64,000 nucleotides of DNA from Pseudomonas sp. R-28-1W-6 (GTDB lineage: Bacteria > Pseudomonadota > Gammaproteobacteria > Pseudomonadales > Pseudomonadaceae). Position numbers and translations under genes: made by a program. Positions 15,807 to 27,013 of this stretch are shown here, one piece after another. Each line of letters opens with the position of its first letter. The stretch's first letter is position 1. A model generated the notes under the pieces. That model ran no database searches. It was not told where the DNA came from and saw only the letters and a list, made by a program, of their open reading frames with translations. The stretch covers positions 407,774-471,773 of the forward strand of contig NZ_WELK01000003.1 in assembly GCF_009799925.1 (NCBI RefSeq), written 5' to 3'.

Positions 15807-16051
15807 AGGGACTCTCACCAGGCTGCCTTTATAGGCAAATTGCTTTCTAATTCATCGACCTACCTGCCACGCGCGCAGGGGAAAACCCCAGCATGGCGCA
15901 GGCAAAGGGCAGACATTGTACATACGCACCCCTGGCGTCACAAATCTTCGTGACGGGGGGATGAAATCTTATGTCGCGCAGAAGAAAGGCAGTGACCGGC
16001 CGTTCGTGTTAGCACCGACCAGTCACCGAACCACTCGCAAATAATGGACCA
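15807..16051 (-). promoter_or_regulatory. gltB upstream region with hairpins
   Basis: The 245 bases between the damX-like stop and gltB hold no convincing gene. CGTCAC and GTGACG at 15934-15953 form a hairpin around AAATCTTC about 130 bases before gltB. The gltB promoter must lie here; I could not assign a clear -35/-10 pair. Confidence 0.4.
15985..16026 (-). terminator. probable terminator after the damX-like gene
   Basis: On the minus strand GTGACTGGTCG and CGGCCGGTCAC pair at 9 of 11 positions (15992-16026) and are followed by a T-rich run (CCTTTCTTCT), about 25 bases after the damX-like stop codon. Confidence 0.55.
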
Positions 16052-17650
16052 CTAACGGGCCTGCACGGCCTCTTGCTGGATACTGGCAAAACTGCGCGGC
16101 CAGGGTTTGCCCGCCTGTACGCTGGCCGGCAGCGACTTGATCGCCGCCTGCGCCGCCGCCCGACTGGAAAACTTGCCGTAGGTCACCACATACAGCGGCT
16201 GGCCCTGGTGCATTTTCTTGAAGTAGCGGTACTCCGCGCCGTTCTTGCTGATGAAGGCCTGCGCCCCACCCTCCGAGCGGGTACCGAGAATCTGCAGGGC
16301 AAACTGGCTGGCGGGTTGCGCTCCATACCAACCCGCGCTCGCGGAGCCGGTCTTGGCCACGGCGACGACAGCCGGCTTGGGCTGGGGCGCGGCCGGCTTG
16401 GCCACGGCCACCGGCTTCGGCGCGGCTGCCGCCACCGGCACTGCAGGCGCAGCGACTGGCTGCACGGGCGCCGCGACGGGCGTAACGGCAGCCGGGGGCG
16501 CGTTCGGCACGGCAACCGGCGCGACCGGTTGCGCGGGCGGCAAGGCCGCCAGGTTTTCCGCCTCACCACCCTCTTCGCCTTCGGCCATCCCAGAGGCCTG
16601 CGCCAGCGGCTCGCGAATGACCGGCTGGGCCTCGCCCACCAGCGGCAGCGGCAACGGCTGACTGGAGCCGGCGAACTCGATGGACGCACCGCCCTCGGAC
16701 TTGGCTGCCGGGTCCGGCTCCGCACCAGCCGTTGCGTCCGCGACCGGCGCCACGGCCTCGGACTGCACCTGCGCCGGCGACTCCTGCGCCAGACGCTCCT
16801 GCCGCCCCTGCATGAACCACGCAGCGCCGAGCCCGATCGCCACCACCACCAGAGCCAGCAGGTGCTTTCGCGGCAAGCCCAGCAGGCCCGCCGAACCGCT
16901 CGCCGCGTTGCGCTGGGCCAGCATCGCCTCGATCAGCACGTCACGCGCCACCTGGTTGATCCGCCCGGGCCAGCCACCGGAAGTGAGGTAGATATCGGTT
17001 ACCTGGTCATCCGAGAGCAACTCGATACCCTGTCCCGCACCGTCCAGACGCTGGGCCAGGTATTCCCTCACCTCATCCTCACTGTAGGGTTGCAGCTCGA
17101 TGGCGTGAAAACGCTCTTCGCCGTCGGCCAGAGCCTCGAGCCGCGAGATCAGGGCAGTTTCGGCAAACAGGAACACATGCGGGCGCGCCTCGCCAGCACC
17201 CGCCGCCAGGGCGAACAAACCCTCCAGCGTGGCATCCGCCAGCTGCTCGGCATCATCCACCAGCAGGTAGACCTCCTGACCGGTCAGCGCCAGCTGCGCC
17301 ACCTGCGCGAGAATGCTGCGCACATCGAACTGCTGCATCCCCAGGCCCTGGGCGATCTGGCGGAACAACCCGGCCGGATCCCCCGCGCCGCGAGCCGACA
17401 CCACTACACTCTGCACCGCCTGCTTGTTGGTGCTGGCGACCAGCGCCTGGCGCAGCAGCGTCTTGCCGCTGCCAATCGGCCCACTGACCACCAGCAGCAA
17501 TTGGCTGTAGCGCGCCAGGTGATGCAACTGCCCCAGCACCGGCTTGCGCTGCGCCGGGAAAAAACGGAAGCCCGGCACGCGCGCGGCGAAGGGGTCATGG
17601 CTGAACTGGTAATGGCCGAGGTAGGCCTCATCGGCATGCAAACTGGTCAT
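16052..17650 (-). CDS. DamX-like cell-division protein (AAA ATPase + SPOR domain)
   Basis: A 532-residue protein with four parts: an N-terminal ExeA/AAA-type ATPase domain with Walker A GPIGSGKT at 57-64 and Walker B VYLLVDD at 127-133; one membrane helix at about 263-280; a long Ala/Pro/Val-rich periplasmic linker (about 290-430); and a C-terminal SPOR domain starting near SQFALQILGTRS. SPOR domains bind denuded peptidoglycan at the septum, so a division-site role like that of DamX is likely. The gene sits just downstream of aroB, as damX does in enterobacteria. ATG 17650 is chosen because it begins the conserved TSLHADEAYLGHY segment; an upstream extension overlaps aroB. Confidence 0.82.
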   Translation of the reverse strand: MTSLHADEAYLGHYQFSHDPFAARVPGFRFFPAQRKPVLGQLHHLARYSQLLLVVSGPIGSGKTLLRQALVASTNKQAVQSVVVSARGAGDPAGLFRQIAQGLGMQQFDVRSILAQVAQLALTGQEVYLLVDDAEQLADATLEGLFALAAGAGEARPHVFLFAETALISRLEALADGEERFHAIELQPYSEDEVREYLAQRLDGAGQGIELLSDDQVTDIYLTSGGWPGRINQVARDVLIEAMLAQRNAASGSAGLLGLPRKHLLALVVVAIGLGAAWFMQGRQERLAQESPAQVQSEAVAPVADATAGAEPDPAAKSEGGASIEFAGSSQPLPLPLVGEAQPVIREPLAQASGMAEGEEGGEAENLAALPPAQPVAPVAVPNAPPAAVTPVAAPVQPVAAPAVPVAAAAPKPVAVAKPAAPQPKPAVVAVAKTGSASAGWYGAQPASQFALQILGTRSEGGAQAFISKNGAEYRYFKKMHQGQPLYVVTYGKFSSRAAAQAAIKSLPASVQAGKPWPRSFASIQQEAVQAR

Positions 17651-17660
17651 GGAACTCTCG

Positions 17661-18764
17661 TTATGATTCAAGTCGAGCCGCCAGGGCGCGGTAATCCGCA
17701 GCCAGAGTGGCATCCAGCACTTCGCGCGGGAATTCATCGGTCACCACCGCATCGCCCATCCGGCGCAGCAGCACCAGACGCAAGCGACCGTCGAGGACCT
17801 TCTTATCCACCGCCATATGTTCGAGGAAATCATCCGCCGTCATCTCGGCGGGCGGCACGACTGGCAGCCCAGCCTTGATCAGCAGGCGCAGACCGCGGTC
17901 GCGCTCGGACGCGGATATCCAACCCAGGCGAGTAGACATCTCGAGCGCCATGGCCGTTCCTGCAGCGACGGCCTCACCGTGCAACCAGACGCCATAACCC
18001 ATGTGGGTCTCGATGGCGTGCCCGAAGGTATGCCCGAGGTTGAGCGTGGCCCGCACCCCCGACTCGCGCTCATCGGCACCGACCACACGCGCCTTGGCCG
18101 CACAGGAGCGCTCGATCGCCTCGATCAAGGCCCGACCATCCAAGGCCCGCAAGGCCTCGACATGCGCCTCGAGCCAGCCCAGAAAGGCCTCGTCGCAAAT
18201 CAAACCGTACTTGATGACCTCGGCCAGTCCGGCGGACAGCTCGCGGGCCGGCAGGGTAGCCAGCACCGAGGTATCGATCACCACCGCCTTCGGTTGATAG
18301 AAGGCACCGACCATGTTCTTGCCCAGCGGGTGATTGATGCCGGTCTTGCCACCAACCGAAGAGTCGACCTGAGACAGCAGCGTGGTCGGCACCTGGATGA
18401 AGTCGACACCACGCTGGTAACAGGCCGCCGCAAAACCGGCCATGTCGCCAACCACGCCGCCGCCCAAGGCGACAACCGTGGTGCGTCGATCATGGCGCGC
18501 CTGCAGCAGACCGTCGAAGATCAGCTGCAAGGTCTGCCAGTTCTTGTGGGATTCGCCGTCCGGCAAGATGACGGAGGTCAACTCACAACCAGCCAGGCTG
18601 GCTTCGAGGGCCTTCAGATAAAGCGGCGCCACGATCTCATTGGTGACAATGGCAACCTGCCGGCCAGCAAGGTGCTGCTTGAACAGCTCCGCACGAGCCA
18701 ACAGCCCCTCACCTATGTAGATGGGATAACTGCGCTCACCTAGATCGACTGTAAGAGTCTGCAT
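17661..18764 (-). CDS. aroB: 3-dehydroquinate synthase
   Basis: A 367-residue NAD- and metal-dependent enzyme that converts DAHP to 3-dehydroquinate, the second step of the shikimate pathway. The glycine-rich NAD segment [11 protein letters not shown], the [17 protein letters not shown] stretch and the metal-ligand region with [12 protein letters not shown] are all intact. It follows aroK by 49 bases on the same strand, the usual aroKB pair, and lies 10 bases upstream of the damX-like gene. Confidence 0.97.
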   Translation of the reverse strand: MQTLTVDLGERSYPIYIGEGLLARAELFKQHLAGRQVAIVTNEIVAPLYLKALEASLAGCELTSVILPDGESHKNWQTLQLIFDGLLQARHDRRTTVVALGGGVVGDMAGFAAACYQRGVDFIQVPTTLLSQVDSSVGGKTGINHPLGKNMVGAFYQPKAVVIDTSVLATLPARELSAGLAEVIKYGLICDEAFLGWLEAHVEALRALDGRALIEAIERSCAAKARVVGADERESGVRATLNLGHTFGHAIETHMGYGVWLHGEAVAAGTAMALEMSTRLGWISASERDRGLRLLIKAGLPVVPPAEMTADDFLEHMAVDKKVLDGRLRLVLLRRMGDAVVTDEFPREVLDATLAADYRALAARLES

Positions 18765-18813
18765 GACGCCCCCTGAAGAAAGGGCAATAGGATAGCGCAG
18801 TTAGGCCCTGGCT

Positions 18814-19332
18814 TTAACGGGGAGGAAGCGCATCGAGACGATCAATGATTTCCTGCACCACCATGCGCGGCGGACGCTCATCGGTCTCGATGATCACATC
18901 CGCAATCTCTCGGTACAGGGGATCACGAATCTGCATAAGACTTGCGAGCACCTTGGCCGGATCGGAATTGCGCAGCAGCGGGCGATTGCGGTCACGCGAG
19001 GTGCGATCCAGCTGCTGCTCTACCGAGGCATGCAGGTAGATCACCCGGCCGCCAGCACGAAGCGCCTGGCGATTCTCCGGCCGCAGCACTACACCGCCGC
19101 CGGTCGCAATCACCACACCACCAAGCTCGCAGAGCTCCGCGATCATCGACTGCTCGCGCTCGCGAAACCCCTGCTCACCCTCGACATCGAAGATCCAAGG
19201 AATGTCAGCACCGGTGCGCTGCTCGATCTCCTTGTCGGAGTCCTTGAACTGCAACTTCAACTCTTTTGCCAACAACCGCCCGATGGTGCTCTTACCAGCC
19301 CCCATCGGGCCTACCAGTATCAAATTCCTCAC
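18814..19332 (-). CDS. aroK: shikimate kinase
   Basis: A 172-residue P-loop kinase that phosphorylates shikimate at the 3-OH with ATP. The P-loop GPMGAGKS is at 8-15, the shikimate-binding DSDKEIEQR and FREREQ segments follow, and the lid RDRNRPLL is present. The start is a GTG four bases after the pilQ stop codon, and I see no clear Shine-Dalgarno sequence, so translation is probably coupled to pilQ. This follows the pseudomonad arrangement in which pilMNOPQ runs straight into aroKB. Confidence 0.96.
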   Translation of the reverse strand: MRNLILVGPMGAGKSTIGRLLAKELKLQFKDSDKEIEQRTGADIPWIFDVEGEQGFREREQSMIAELCELGGVVIATGGGVVLRPENRQALRAGGRVIYLHASVEQQLDRTSRDRNRPLLRNSDPAKVLASLMQIRDPLYREIADVIIETDERPPRMVVQEIIDRLDALPPR

Positions 19333-19336
19333 AACA

Positions 19337-21442
19337 TCAACGACTCACGGCGATGGCTTGGTTGTTCATGATGCGTGGAGTGATGAATACCAGCAGCTCA
19401 TTCTTGCTTTCCTGGACAATATCGCGCCGGAAAAGACGACCAAGAAAAGGCATATCCCCCAGAAGAGGCACTTTCTCCACCGCTTTACTTTGGGTGTTAG
19501 AGAAGACGCCACCGATGACAATAGTCTCACCATCACTCACCAGAACCTTGGCGTTCACCTCGTTCTTTCTGATCGGTGGAACACCCAGCACCGCGTTCTC
19601 GTAATCCGGCTCGTCCTTATTAACCTTAACTTCCATGATGATACGGTTATCCGGTGTGATTTGCGGCGTAACCTCCAAGGCAAGGGCTGCCTCTTTGAAC
19701 GAGACGGTTGTCGCGCCACTGGAGCTTGACTCCTGATAGGGCACTTCGGAGCCCTTGAGGATCTTGGCCGTTTCCTTATCAGAAGTTACAACCTTGGGCT
19801 GTGAAATTACCTCGCCATTACCGGTCTTTTCCATGGCAGACAGCTGCAGGTCAAGGATCACATTATCCGTCAAGAAACCGATGCCGATACCCGAAGTGCT
19901 ATTTGCAACCCCCATATCGACAAAGGGCACATTCATGGTCGCATCTTGCGAAGTGTAATCCCCGGCAGTTTTGGTGCCTGGCAACAGGAGGTTGCCATCA
20001 TCATCAAAGCCCCTCGCGCCATCCTTGCCATAGAAACTCCAATTATTGTCACCAAGGAATGCCCCGCCCCAGCGGACACCCAGACTCTTATCAAAACCGA
20101 CACTGGCCTCAACAATCCGAGCCTCAATCATCACCTGACGAACTGGTATATCCAGTTGCGCAACTATGCGGCGCAATTCATCCAAATTCTCCTGGGTTTG
20201 AAAGGCGATTATACTATTGGTGCGATCGTCAACAGTAACGGAGCCCCGCTCCGCCTTATCCCCGGACTCCAAACCTGCAACAGATTGAAACAGCGCAGCA
20301 ATATCTGAGGCCTTGGCGTAGTTAACCTGTATCAACTCCCTACGCAGAGGCGCAAGTTCGGCTATTTGATTCTTGGCCTCCAACTCCTGACGCTCACGAG
20401 CAGCAATTTCATCTGCCGGAGCGACCAACAGCACATTGCCCACCTTGCGCTTATCAAGCCCGCGGGTCTTGAGCACCAGATCCAGCGCCTGATCCCAAGG
20501 CACGTTCTGCAGACGCAGGGTTATATTGCCCTGCACGGTATCGCTGGCCACCAGATTGAGATCAGTGAAGTCAGCAATCAACTGAAGGACCGAGCGAACA
20601 TCGATATCCTGAAAATTCAGGGACAGCTTCTCGCCCGAGTAAGCAAAGCGCTCAGCCTTACGCTTCTCCACATCATCCTGGGTTAGCGGCTTGACACTGA
20701 CAGTCAGCTTGTTGTCCGTCTGGAAGACCAAATAGTCATACAGACCGGACGGCTCAATGGAAATATTGGTTTTATCCCCCTCAGTGACAGCACTGACGAA
20801 CTGAACGGGCGTTGCAAAGTCCTTTACATCCAAGCGCACCTTCAATGCGTCAGGCAACTGGGTCTTAGCAAAACTCAAGCGAATCTTGCCACCCTGCTCC
20901 TGAATATCGGGGCTAACCGTGGCATCTGACAATTCGATAACAACATTGCCTTCACCGAGTTCGCCACGCTGGAAATCAACACCCTTAATTTCCCTCCCAA
21001 CTGACGGCAAGGGACGAGCAGGCTGAGCAACAGCAGGAGAGGACGGTGCCGCAGAACTCGCAGATGCATCACCCACTACTACGTATATGTTATTACCCTC
21101 AGCACGAGTACTGTAGGGCATTAGCGTAGACAAATTCACAATCAAACGGGTGCGATCCTTCGCCTCCACCACGGTAACGCTGCGAGCATTACCAACACCT
21201 AGCTCGCGGTTCTTGGTACCTAGCTTATTCGCCACTCCCGGCAAATCGAGGGCAATACGGGCAGGCTGCTCAATCGTGTAGCCGCGCGGAGCAACTACAG
21301 GCTCATCAAATGTCAGCTTTAACTCAACCTTGTCACCTGGCAGCGAGGCCACATCCAAACCTTGCAAGTTTGCTGCAAGCAGACTGGGCGCAAAAATAGC
21401 GACAGCAAGCGAGACACCAAGACGAGATAAATAGCCGTTCAT
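19337..21442 (-). CDS. pilQ: type IV pilus secretin PilQ
   Basis: A 701-residue outer-membrane secretin through which the type IV pilus passes. It has a signal peptide ending in LLA at about residue 23, AMIN domains that bind peptidoglycan in the first third, N-domains in the middle (for example [16 protein letters not shown]) and a C-terminal secretin domain with the [14 protein letters not shown] signature. ATG 21442 begins the conserved NGYLSRLG signal peptide; in-frame starts at 21481 and 21496 would put extra polar residues before it. The gene is noticeably AT-richer than its neighbours. It is last in pilMNOPQ and abuts aroK. Confidence 0.95.
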   Translation of the reverse strand: MNGYLSRLGVSLAVAIFAPSLLAANLQGLDVASLPGDKVELKLTFDEPVVAPRGYTIEQPARIALDLPGVANKLGTKNRELGVGNARSVTVVEAKDRTRLIVNLSTLMPYSTRAEGNNIYVVVGDASASSAAPSSPAVAQPARPLPSVGREIKGVDFQRGELGEGNVVIELSDATVSPDIQEQGGKIRLSFAKTQLPDALKVRLDVKDFATPVQFVSAVTEGDKTNISIEPSGLYDYLVFQTDNKLTVSVKPLTQDDVEKRKAERFAYSGEKLSLNFQDIDVRSVLQLIADFTDLNLVASDTVQGNITLRLQNVPWDQALDLVLKTRGLDKRKVGNVLLVAPADEIAARERQELEAKNQIAELAPLRRELIQVNYAKASDIAALFQSVAGLESGDKAERGSVTVDDRTNSIIAFQTQENLDELRRIVAQLDIPVRQVMIEARIVEASVGFDKSLGVRWGGAFLGDNNWSFYGKDGARGFDDDGNLLLPGTKTAGDYTSQDATMNVPFVDMGVANSTSGIGIGFLTDNVILDLQLSAMEKTGNGEVISQPKVVTSDKETAKILKGSEVPYQESSSSGATTVSFKEAALALEVTPQITPDNRIIMEVKVNKDEPDYENAVLGVPPIRKNEVNAKVLVSDGETIVIGGVFSNTQSKAVEKVPLLGDMPFLGRLFRRDIVQESKNELLVFITPRIMNNQAIAVSR

Positions 21443-21496
21443 CAGCTTGCCCCATTGTGCAGATATATAATTATTTTCCATGCCTGAAATCGCCAT

Positions 21497-22021
21497 TTAA
21501 GAGCGCTCCTTGAGAGACAGAGACCGAGGTCGCTCAAGCCACCCCCCCTCACCATCGGGAACAATTTCAATCACATCCACTTTAGCCTCATCGATCACCG
21601 TGACGCGGCCGTGGTTGCGCCCGAGGTAGTCCCCCGCCTTGACACGATGCACTCCGCCCGCCCCACGAATCAGTGCATATACTGAACCTTGGTTCGCAAG
21701 CGTTCCGACCATTTCAAAAGTTTCTATATTGAAGCCCTCAAGAAATTGGCGAACCCGTGTTTCGTCGGGTTTTACATCTTTCGAGCCTTTTTGCTGACTC
21801 GCGAGATCAATCTTGACAGGCGGCTGGAACGGATTGCGAAGAGCAGCAGCACCGTAGGTAAACGCCTCATAAGGCTGAAACTTTGGCAAGGGCTCAATAG
21901 AACCCTTCGGGCGCGCGCGTTCTTGATCCATAAAAGCTTGAAGATCGGAAAAGTCATCGCCACCAACGCACCCAGCAAGAGCCAGCGCACACATTAGAAA
22001 CAGCAGGCGAGCCACTGTCAT
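21497..22021 (-). CDS. pilP: type IV pilus lipoprotein PilP
   Basis: A 174-residue lipoprotein of the pilus alignment complex. The lipobox LAGC ends at Cys18. A flexible linker with the LRNPFQPP motif follows, then a compact C-terminal domain (VGTLANQGSVYALIRGAGG...VKAGDYLGRNHG) that contacts PilQ. It binds the PilN-PilO heterodimer and links the inner-membrane complex to the secretin. It overlaps pilO by 4 bases. Confidence 0.95.
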   Translation of the reverse strand: MTVARLLFLMCALALAGCVGGDDFSDLQAFMDQERARPKGSIEPLPKFQPYEAFTYGAAALRNPFQPPVKIDLASQQKGSKDVKPDETRVRQFLEGFNIETFEMVGTLANQGSVYALIRGAGGVHRVKAGDYLGRNHGRVTVIDEAKVDVIEIVPDGEGGWLERPRSLSLKERS

Positions 22022-22641
22022 TTCTTCAGCTCCTGGTCGTTATACCGGTAAGTCTTGGCGAGAACGCGCATGCGCAACTTGGAAATGTTGCCCTCCTCAC
22101 TCGGCTTGATCTCGAAATCATGCAGCGTAACAATCCGCGGCAGACTGGCAACACCACTGACGAAAGACGCCAAATCGTGATAACCACCCACTACCGACAT
22201 CTGAATCGGCAGCTCGATATAGAATTGCTGAGCAACTTCCGGCTGCAACTTGATCTCTTCGAACTCCAAGCCACTCCCCAGACCGGTTCGAGTAATATCC
22301 TCAAGCAGCCCCGGCACCTCCGTATCGCTAGGCAACTGACGCAGCAAAGCCCCGAAAGACTCCTCCATTTCCTTCATCTGAACCTTGTACGCTTCCAGAT
22401 TGGCAGCCTGAAAAGCCTTGCTTGAGAATTGCTGCTTTAGCGTTTCCTCTTCTGCACGCTTCCCATCCAACTGAGCCTGCAGATCTTTAAGATAAAAATT
22501 GTAGCCAAGCGCCATGGCCGCAATGAGCAACAGCATGCAAGCAATAGCCTTTACCGCAGCAGGCCAAGAGCCCAGATTGTTCAGATCAAGCTCTGACAGA
22601 TCTACCTTGCGCAAGGACTCCAGAGATTCAGTAAGGCTCAT
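22018..22641 (-). CDS. pilO: type IV pilus inner-membrane protein PilO
   Basis: A 207-residue bitopic protein. A short cytoplasmic N-terminus is followed by one membrane helix (about residues 30-48, ACMLLLIAAMALGYNFYL), a coiled coil (about 50-90, LKDLQAQLDGKRAEEETLKQQ) and a ferredoxin-like periplasmic domain. It pairs with PilN and holds PilP. It abuts pilN and overlaps pilP by 4 bases. Confidence 0.95.
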   Translation of the reverse strand: MSLTESLESLRKVDLSELDLNNLGSWPAAVKAIACMLLLIAAMALGYNFYLKDLQAQLDGKRAEEETLKQQFSSKAFQAANLEAYKVQMKEMEESFGALLRQLPSDTEVPGLLEDITRTGLGSGLEFEEIKLQPEVAQQFYIELPIQMSVVGGYHDLASFVSGVASLPRIVTLHDFEIKPSEEGNISKLRMRVLAKTYRYNDQELKK

Positions 22642-23263
22642 TATTTTTTACCCCCTGCTTTTACTGGAGCTTTTTTATTAGCGCCCTTCTCTAAAATCGC
22701 CTCTTCCTCTGCCTCTTCTCCGGGGCGAGTCTGTTTGACCGTGAGTTTGAAAACGTTGGCCTGGTCAACCGCCCCTGCAGTCACCGCCTTGACCTCAGTC
22801 AAATTTGGCTCTTTCAACCAGTCCGAAGAGTCCAGATTACGCATCAGATTGGAGACCCGATTGTTCGACTCGGCTGCGCCGGTGATGGCGATCGACTTGC
22901 CTTCCATCTTCAACTCTGAGAAATACACCCCATCCGGCAGCGTGCGGACGAACTGATCGAAAACCCGCCCAATGATCGGCCGGTTGCCCTGCAGATCCTG
23001 AATGATCTTCATCCGTTCAAGCAGTTGCGCACGCCGGGTTTTCAGCTCGCTGATTTCCTTGATTCGCGCATCCAGCACGGCAATTTCCTTGCGCACGAAC
23101 TCGTTACGTGCGGTTTGCTGCTCGATGGCGCCGTTCAGGTACTGGCCGCCGAGGAATACCAAGCCAGCAGAAATCACGAGCACGCCGGCAAGAGCGACCA
23201 GAAAGCGCTGCTTGCGCTCTTCGCGCAGCTGTTCGCGCCAGGGAAGAAGGTTGATCCGTGCCA

Positions 23264-23264
<1 letters not shown>
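22641..23264 (-). CDS. pilN: type IV pilus inner-membrane protein PilN
   Basis: A 207-residue bitopic protein. It begins with the conserved cytoplasmic peptide INLLPWR (residues 4-10) that docks into PilM. A membrane helix at about 22-42, a coiled coil and a periplasmic ferredoxin-like domain follow. The C-terminus is Lys/Ala-rich (KGANKKAPVKAGGKK). Its start overlaps the pilM stop by one base, and its stop region overlaps the pilO start. Confidence 0.95.
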
Positions 23265-24355
<1,091 letters not shown>

Positions 24356-24380
24356 TTACGGACTATTTATGTTTTTCCAC

Positions 24381-24409
24381 ATTAAATAACAGTCTTGACA
24401 GAAGCGCAA
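24381..24409 (-). promoter_or_regulatory. candidate sigma-70 promoter for pilMNOPQ
   Basis: Reading the minus strand, TTGCGC (24409-24404) and TTTAAT (24386-24381) are 17 bases apart in the AT-rich gap between pilM and mrcA, about 50 bases before the pilM start. The spacing is right; the hexamers are only moderate matches. Confidence 0.4.
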
Positions 24410-24434
24410 ATGGCTACCCGGCAAAAAAACCGCT

Positions 24435-24440
24435 TATAAT
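24435..24440 (+). promoter_or_regulatory. candidate -10 box for mrcA
   Basis: A perfect TATAAT lies 73 bases upstream of the mrcA start in the divergent gap. A TTGACA at 24395-24400 is too far away (34 bases) to pair with it, so the -35 element is unclear. Confidence 0.35.
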
Positions 24441-24512
24441 GTGAACAGTTTTCCTCTTTTCACACTGCCCCACGCTTAACTCATTCTTTTATCTGGAAAT
24501 CCAAGAGTCCTA

Positions 24513-26924
24513 ATGCGTCTGCTGAAGTTTTTCTGGTGGTCTTGCGTCGCCGTTTTTTGTGGGCTAGCCCTCAGTTTCAGCGGTGCCTTCCTCTACCTTA
24601 GTCCTGGCCTGCCCTCGGTCGAGTCACTGCGCAGCATCCAGCTACAGATCCCCCTGCGCGTCTACAGCAGTGATAACAAGCTGATCGCCGAGTTTGGCGA
24701 GATGCGCCGTTCCCCCATTCGCTTCGATGACATCCCCCAGGACTTCATCCACGCCCTGCTGGCGGCAGAAGACGACAATTTCGCCAACCATTATGGCGTC
24801 GACTTTACCAGCCTGATGCGTGCTGCCACTCAGTTATTGTCGAGCGGACACATCCAGACTGGCGGCAGCACCATCACCATGCAGGTAGCGAAGAATTTCT
24901 TCCTTACCAACGAACGCAGCTTTTCACGCAAGATCAGCGAGATACTCCTCGCTTTGCAGATAGAACGCGAGCTCAGCAAGAACGAAATCCTCGAGCTCTA
25001 CGTCAACAAGATATACCTGGGCAACCGCGCCTACGGCATCGAGGCAGCCGCCCAGGTTTACTACGGCAAATCGATCCGCGACACCAGCCTGGCGCAGATG
25101 GCGATGATCGCCGGCCTGCCCAAGGCACCCTCGCGCTACAACCCGCTGATCAATCCGAAACGCAGCATGGAACGCCGCGACTGGATTCTCGGCCGCATGC
25201 TGAAACTGGGCGCCATCGACCAGGCCCGCTATGACGCCGCCATCGCCGAGCCGGTGGACGCACGCCATCATGTGCAACCGCCGGAACTGAATGCGCCCTA
25301 CATCGCCGAAATGGCCCGCGCCGAAATGGTCGGCCGCTATGGCAGCGACGCCTACACCGAAGGTTTCCGTGTCACCACCACAGTACCCGCCGCGCTGCAG
25401 GAGGCCGCCAACCAGTCCCTGCATGACGGTCTGATCAGCTATGACCAGCGCCATGGCTACCGCGGCCCGGAAACCCGCCTGCCCGGCCTGACCCGCGAAG
25501 CCTGGCTGCAGGAACTGAGCAAGCAGAAAAGCATTGGCGGCCTGGAGCCGGTGATCGTCAGTCAGGTCGAGAAGAGCGGCATCCTGGTACTCAAGCGCAA
25601 CGGTGAGGAAGAGCCGGTGGCCTGGGACAGCATGAAATGGGCCCGCCCCTTCCTCAACACCAACAGCCTGGGGCCAAGGCCGCAGAAACCGGAAGACGTG
25701 GTGCAGATCGGCGACCTGGTCCGGGTCGAACGCGAGACGAAGAACAACAGCCTGCTGTTCCGCCAGATTCCGGCCGCACAGAGCGCCCTGGTCTCGCTGG
25801 ACCCGCAGAATGGTGCCATCCGCGCCCTGGTCGGCGGCTTCTCCTTCGAGCAGAGCAACTACAACCGCGCAGCCCAGGCCAAGCGCCAGCCCGGCTCGAG
25901 CTTCAAGCCCTTCATCTATAGCGCCGCACTGGACAGTGGCTTCACCGCCGCCAGCCTGGTCAACGATGCGCCCATCGTGTTCCAGGAAGCGGGCATGGAT
26001 GAAGCCTGGCGCCCGAAGAACGACAACAACACCTTCCTCGGCCCGATCCGCCTGCGCGAGGCCCTGTACAAGTCGCGCAACCTGGTATCGATCCGCCTGC
26101 TGCAGACCATCGGCATCGACTTCGCCCTCAACTACATCAGCAACTTCGGCTTCAACAAGCAGGACCTGCCGCGCAACCTGTCGCTGGCCCTCGGCACGGC
26201 CAACCTGACCCCGCTGGAGATCGCCACCGGCTGGACCGCCTTCGCCAACGGCGGCTACAAGATCCAGCCGTACCTGATCGAGCGCATCGACAGCCGCGAG
26301 GGCAAACCGCTGTTCATCGCCAACCCGGCGCGCACCGCCAGCAGCGCGGCGAACCTGGAAGAACAGAACGCCATGCCGCTCTCGCTGGAGGCGAATGCCG
26401 CCCCGGTCAAGCCGGTGATCGCCGAACAGATCATCGACGAGCGCACCGCCTACATCCTCACCAACATGCTGCAGGACGTGATCAAGCGCGGTACCGGGCG
26501 CCGCGCTCTGGCCATGGGCCGCGGCGACCTGGCGGGCAAGACCGGCACCACCAACGAGTCCAAGGACAGCTGGTTCTCCGGCTACAACGCCGATTACGTG
26601 ACCACCGTGTGGTCCGGCTTCGACCAGCCGGAAAGCCTGGGCCGCCACGAGTACGGCGGCACCGTGGCCCTGCCGATCTGGATGGACTACATGAGCGCCG
26701 CGCTGAAGGACAAGCCGGAACACCTGCCGCCCGAGCCGGCCGGCCTGCTCACCCTGCGCGTCGATCCGCTCAGCGGCCGCGCCGCCTCGCCAGGCGCGCC
26801 GGACGCCTACTTCGAGCTGTTCAAGAGCGAAGACTCGCCGCCCCCGACCAGCGAGCTGGACGGCCTGGCCATCCCCGGCAGCCCGCTGCCGCAGGATGAA
26901 GCCGCCCCCATCGACCTGTTCTGA
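24513..26924 (+). CDS. mrcA: penicillin-binding protein 1A
   Basis: An 803-residue bifunctional class A PBP (also called ponA). An N-terminal membrane helix (about 7-29) is followed by the GT51 glycosyltransferase domain with catalytic Glu86 in AAEDDNFANHYG, an OB-like insert, and the transpeptidase domain with the SxxK nucleophile at Ser462-Lys465 (SSFK), an SRN motif and KTGT at 676-679. It polymerises and crosslinks peptidoglycan in the periplasm. It is a single gene divergent from pilM and ends at a shared terminator facing maeB. Confidence 0.97.
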   Translation: MRLLKFFWWSCVAVFCGLALSFSGAFLYLSPGLPSVESLRSIQLQIPLRVYSSDNKLIAEFGEMRRSPIRFDDIPQDFIHALLAAEDDNFANHYGVDFTSLMRAATQLLSSGHIQTGGSTITMQVAKNFFLTNERSFSRKISEILLALQIERELSKNEILELYVNKIYLGNRAYGIEAAAQVYYGKSIRDTSLAQMAMIAGLPKAPSRYNPLINPKRSMERRDWILGRMLKLGAIDQARYDAAIAEPVDARHHVQPPELNAPYIAEMARAEMVGRYGSDAYTEGFRVTTTVPAALQEAANQSLHDGLISYDQRHGYRGPETRLPGLTREAWLQELSKQKSIGGLEPVIVSQVEKSGILVLKRNGEEEPVAWDSMKWARPFLNTNSLGPRPQKPEDVVQIGDLVRVERETKNNSLLFRQIPAAQSALVSLDPQNGAIRALVGGFSFEQSNYNRAAQAKRQPGSSFKPFIYSAALDSGFTAASLVNDAPIVFQEAGMDEAWRPKNDNNTFLGPIRLREALYKSRNLVSIRLLQTIGIDFALNYISNFGFNKQDLPRNLSLALGTANLTPLEIATGWTAFANGGYKIQPYLIERIDSREGKPLFIANPARTASSAANLEEQNAMPLSLEANAAPVKPVIAEQIIDERTAYILTNMLQDVIKRGTGRRALAMGRGDLAGKTGTTNESKDSWFSGYNADYVTTVWSGFDQPESLGRHEYGGTVALPIWMDYMSAALKDKPEHLPPEPAGLLTLRVDPLSGRAASPGAPDAYFELFKSEDSPPPTSELDGLAIPGSPLPQDEAAPIDLF

Positions 26925-26971
26925 GGGCTTGCGCTCGACCACGCCGAGCCCGGACCGCAAACGCCACCCAC

Positions 26972-27001
26972 AAAAAAGCCCCGCAGTTGCGGGGCTTTTT
27001 T
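26972..27001. terminator. bidirectional terminator between mrcA and maeB
   Basis: GCCCCGCA and TGCGGGGC form a perfect 8-base stem with six A on the left and six T on the right, ideally placed between converging genes. Confidence 0.95.
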
Positions 27002-27013
27002 ATGCGCTACGGC

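Noticed and set aside
24395..24440. TTGACA and TATAAT as one promoter for mrcA
   Set aside because: They are 34 bases apart, far beyond the 16-18 needed, so they cannot form one sigma-70 promoter.
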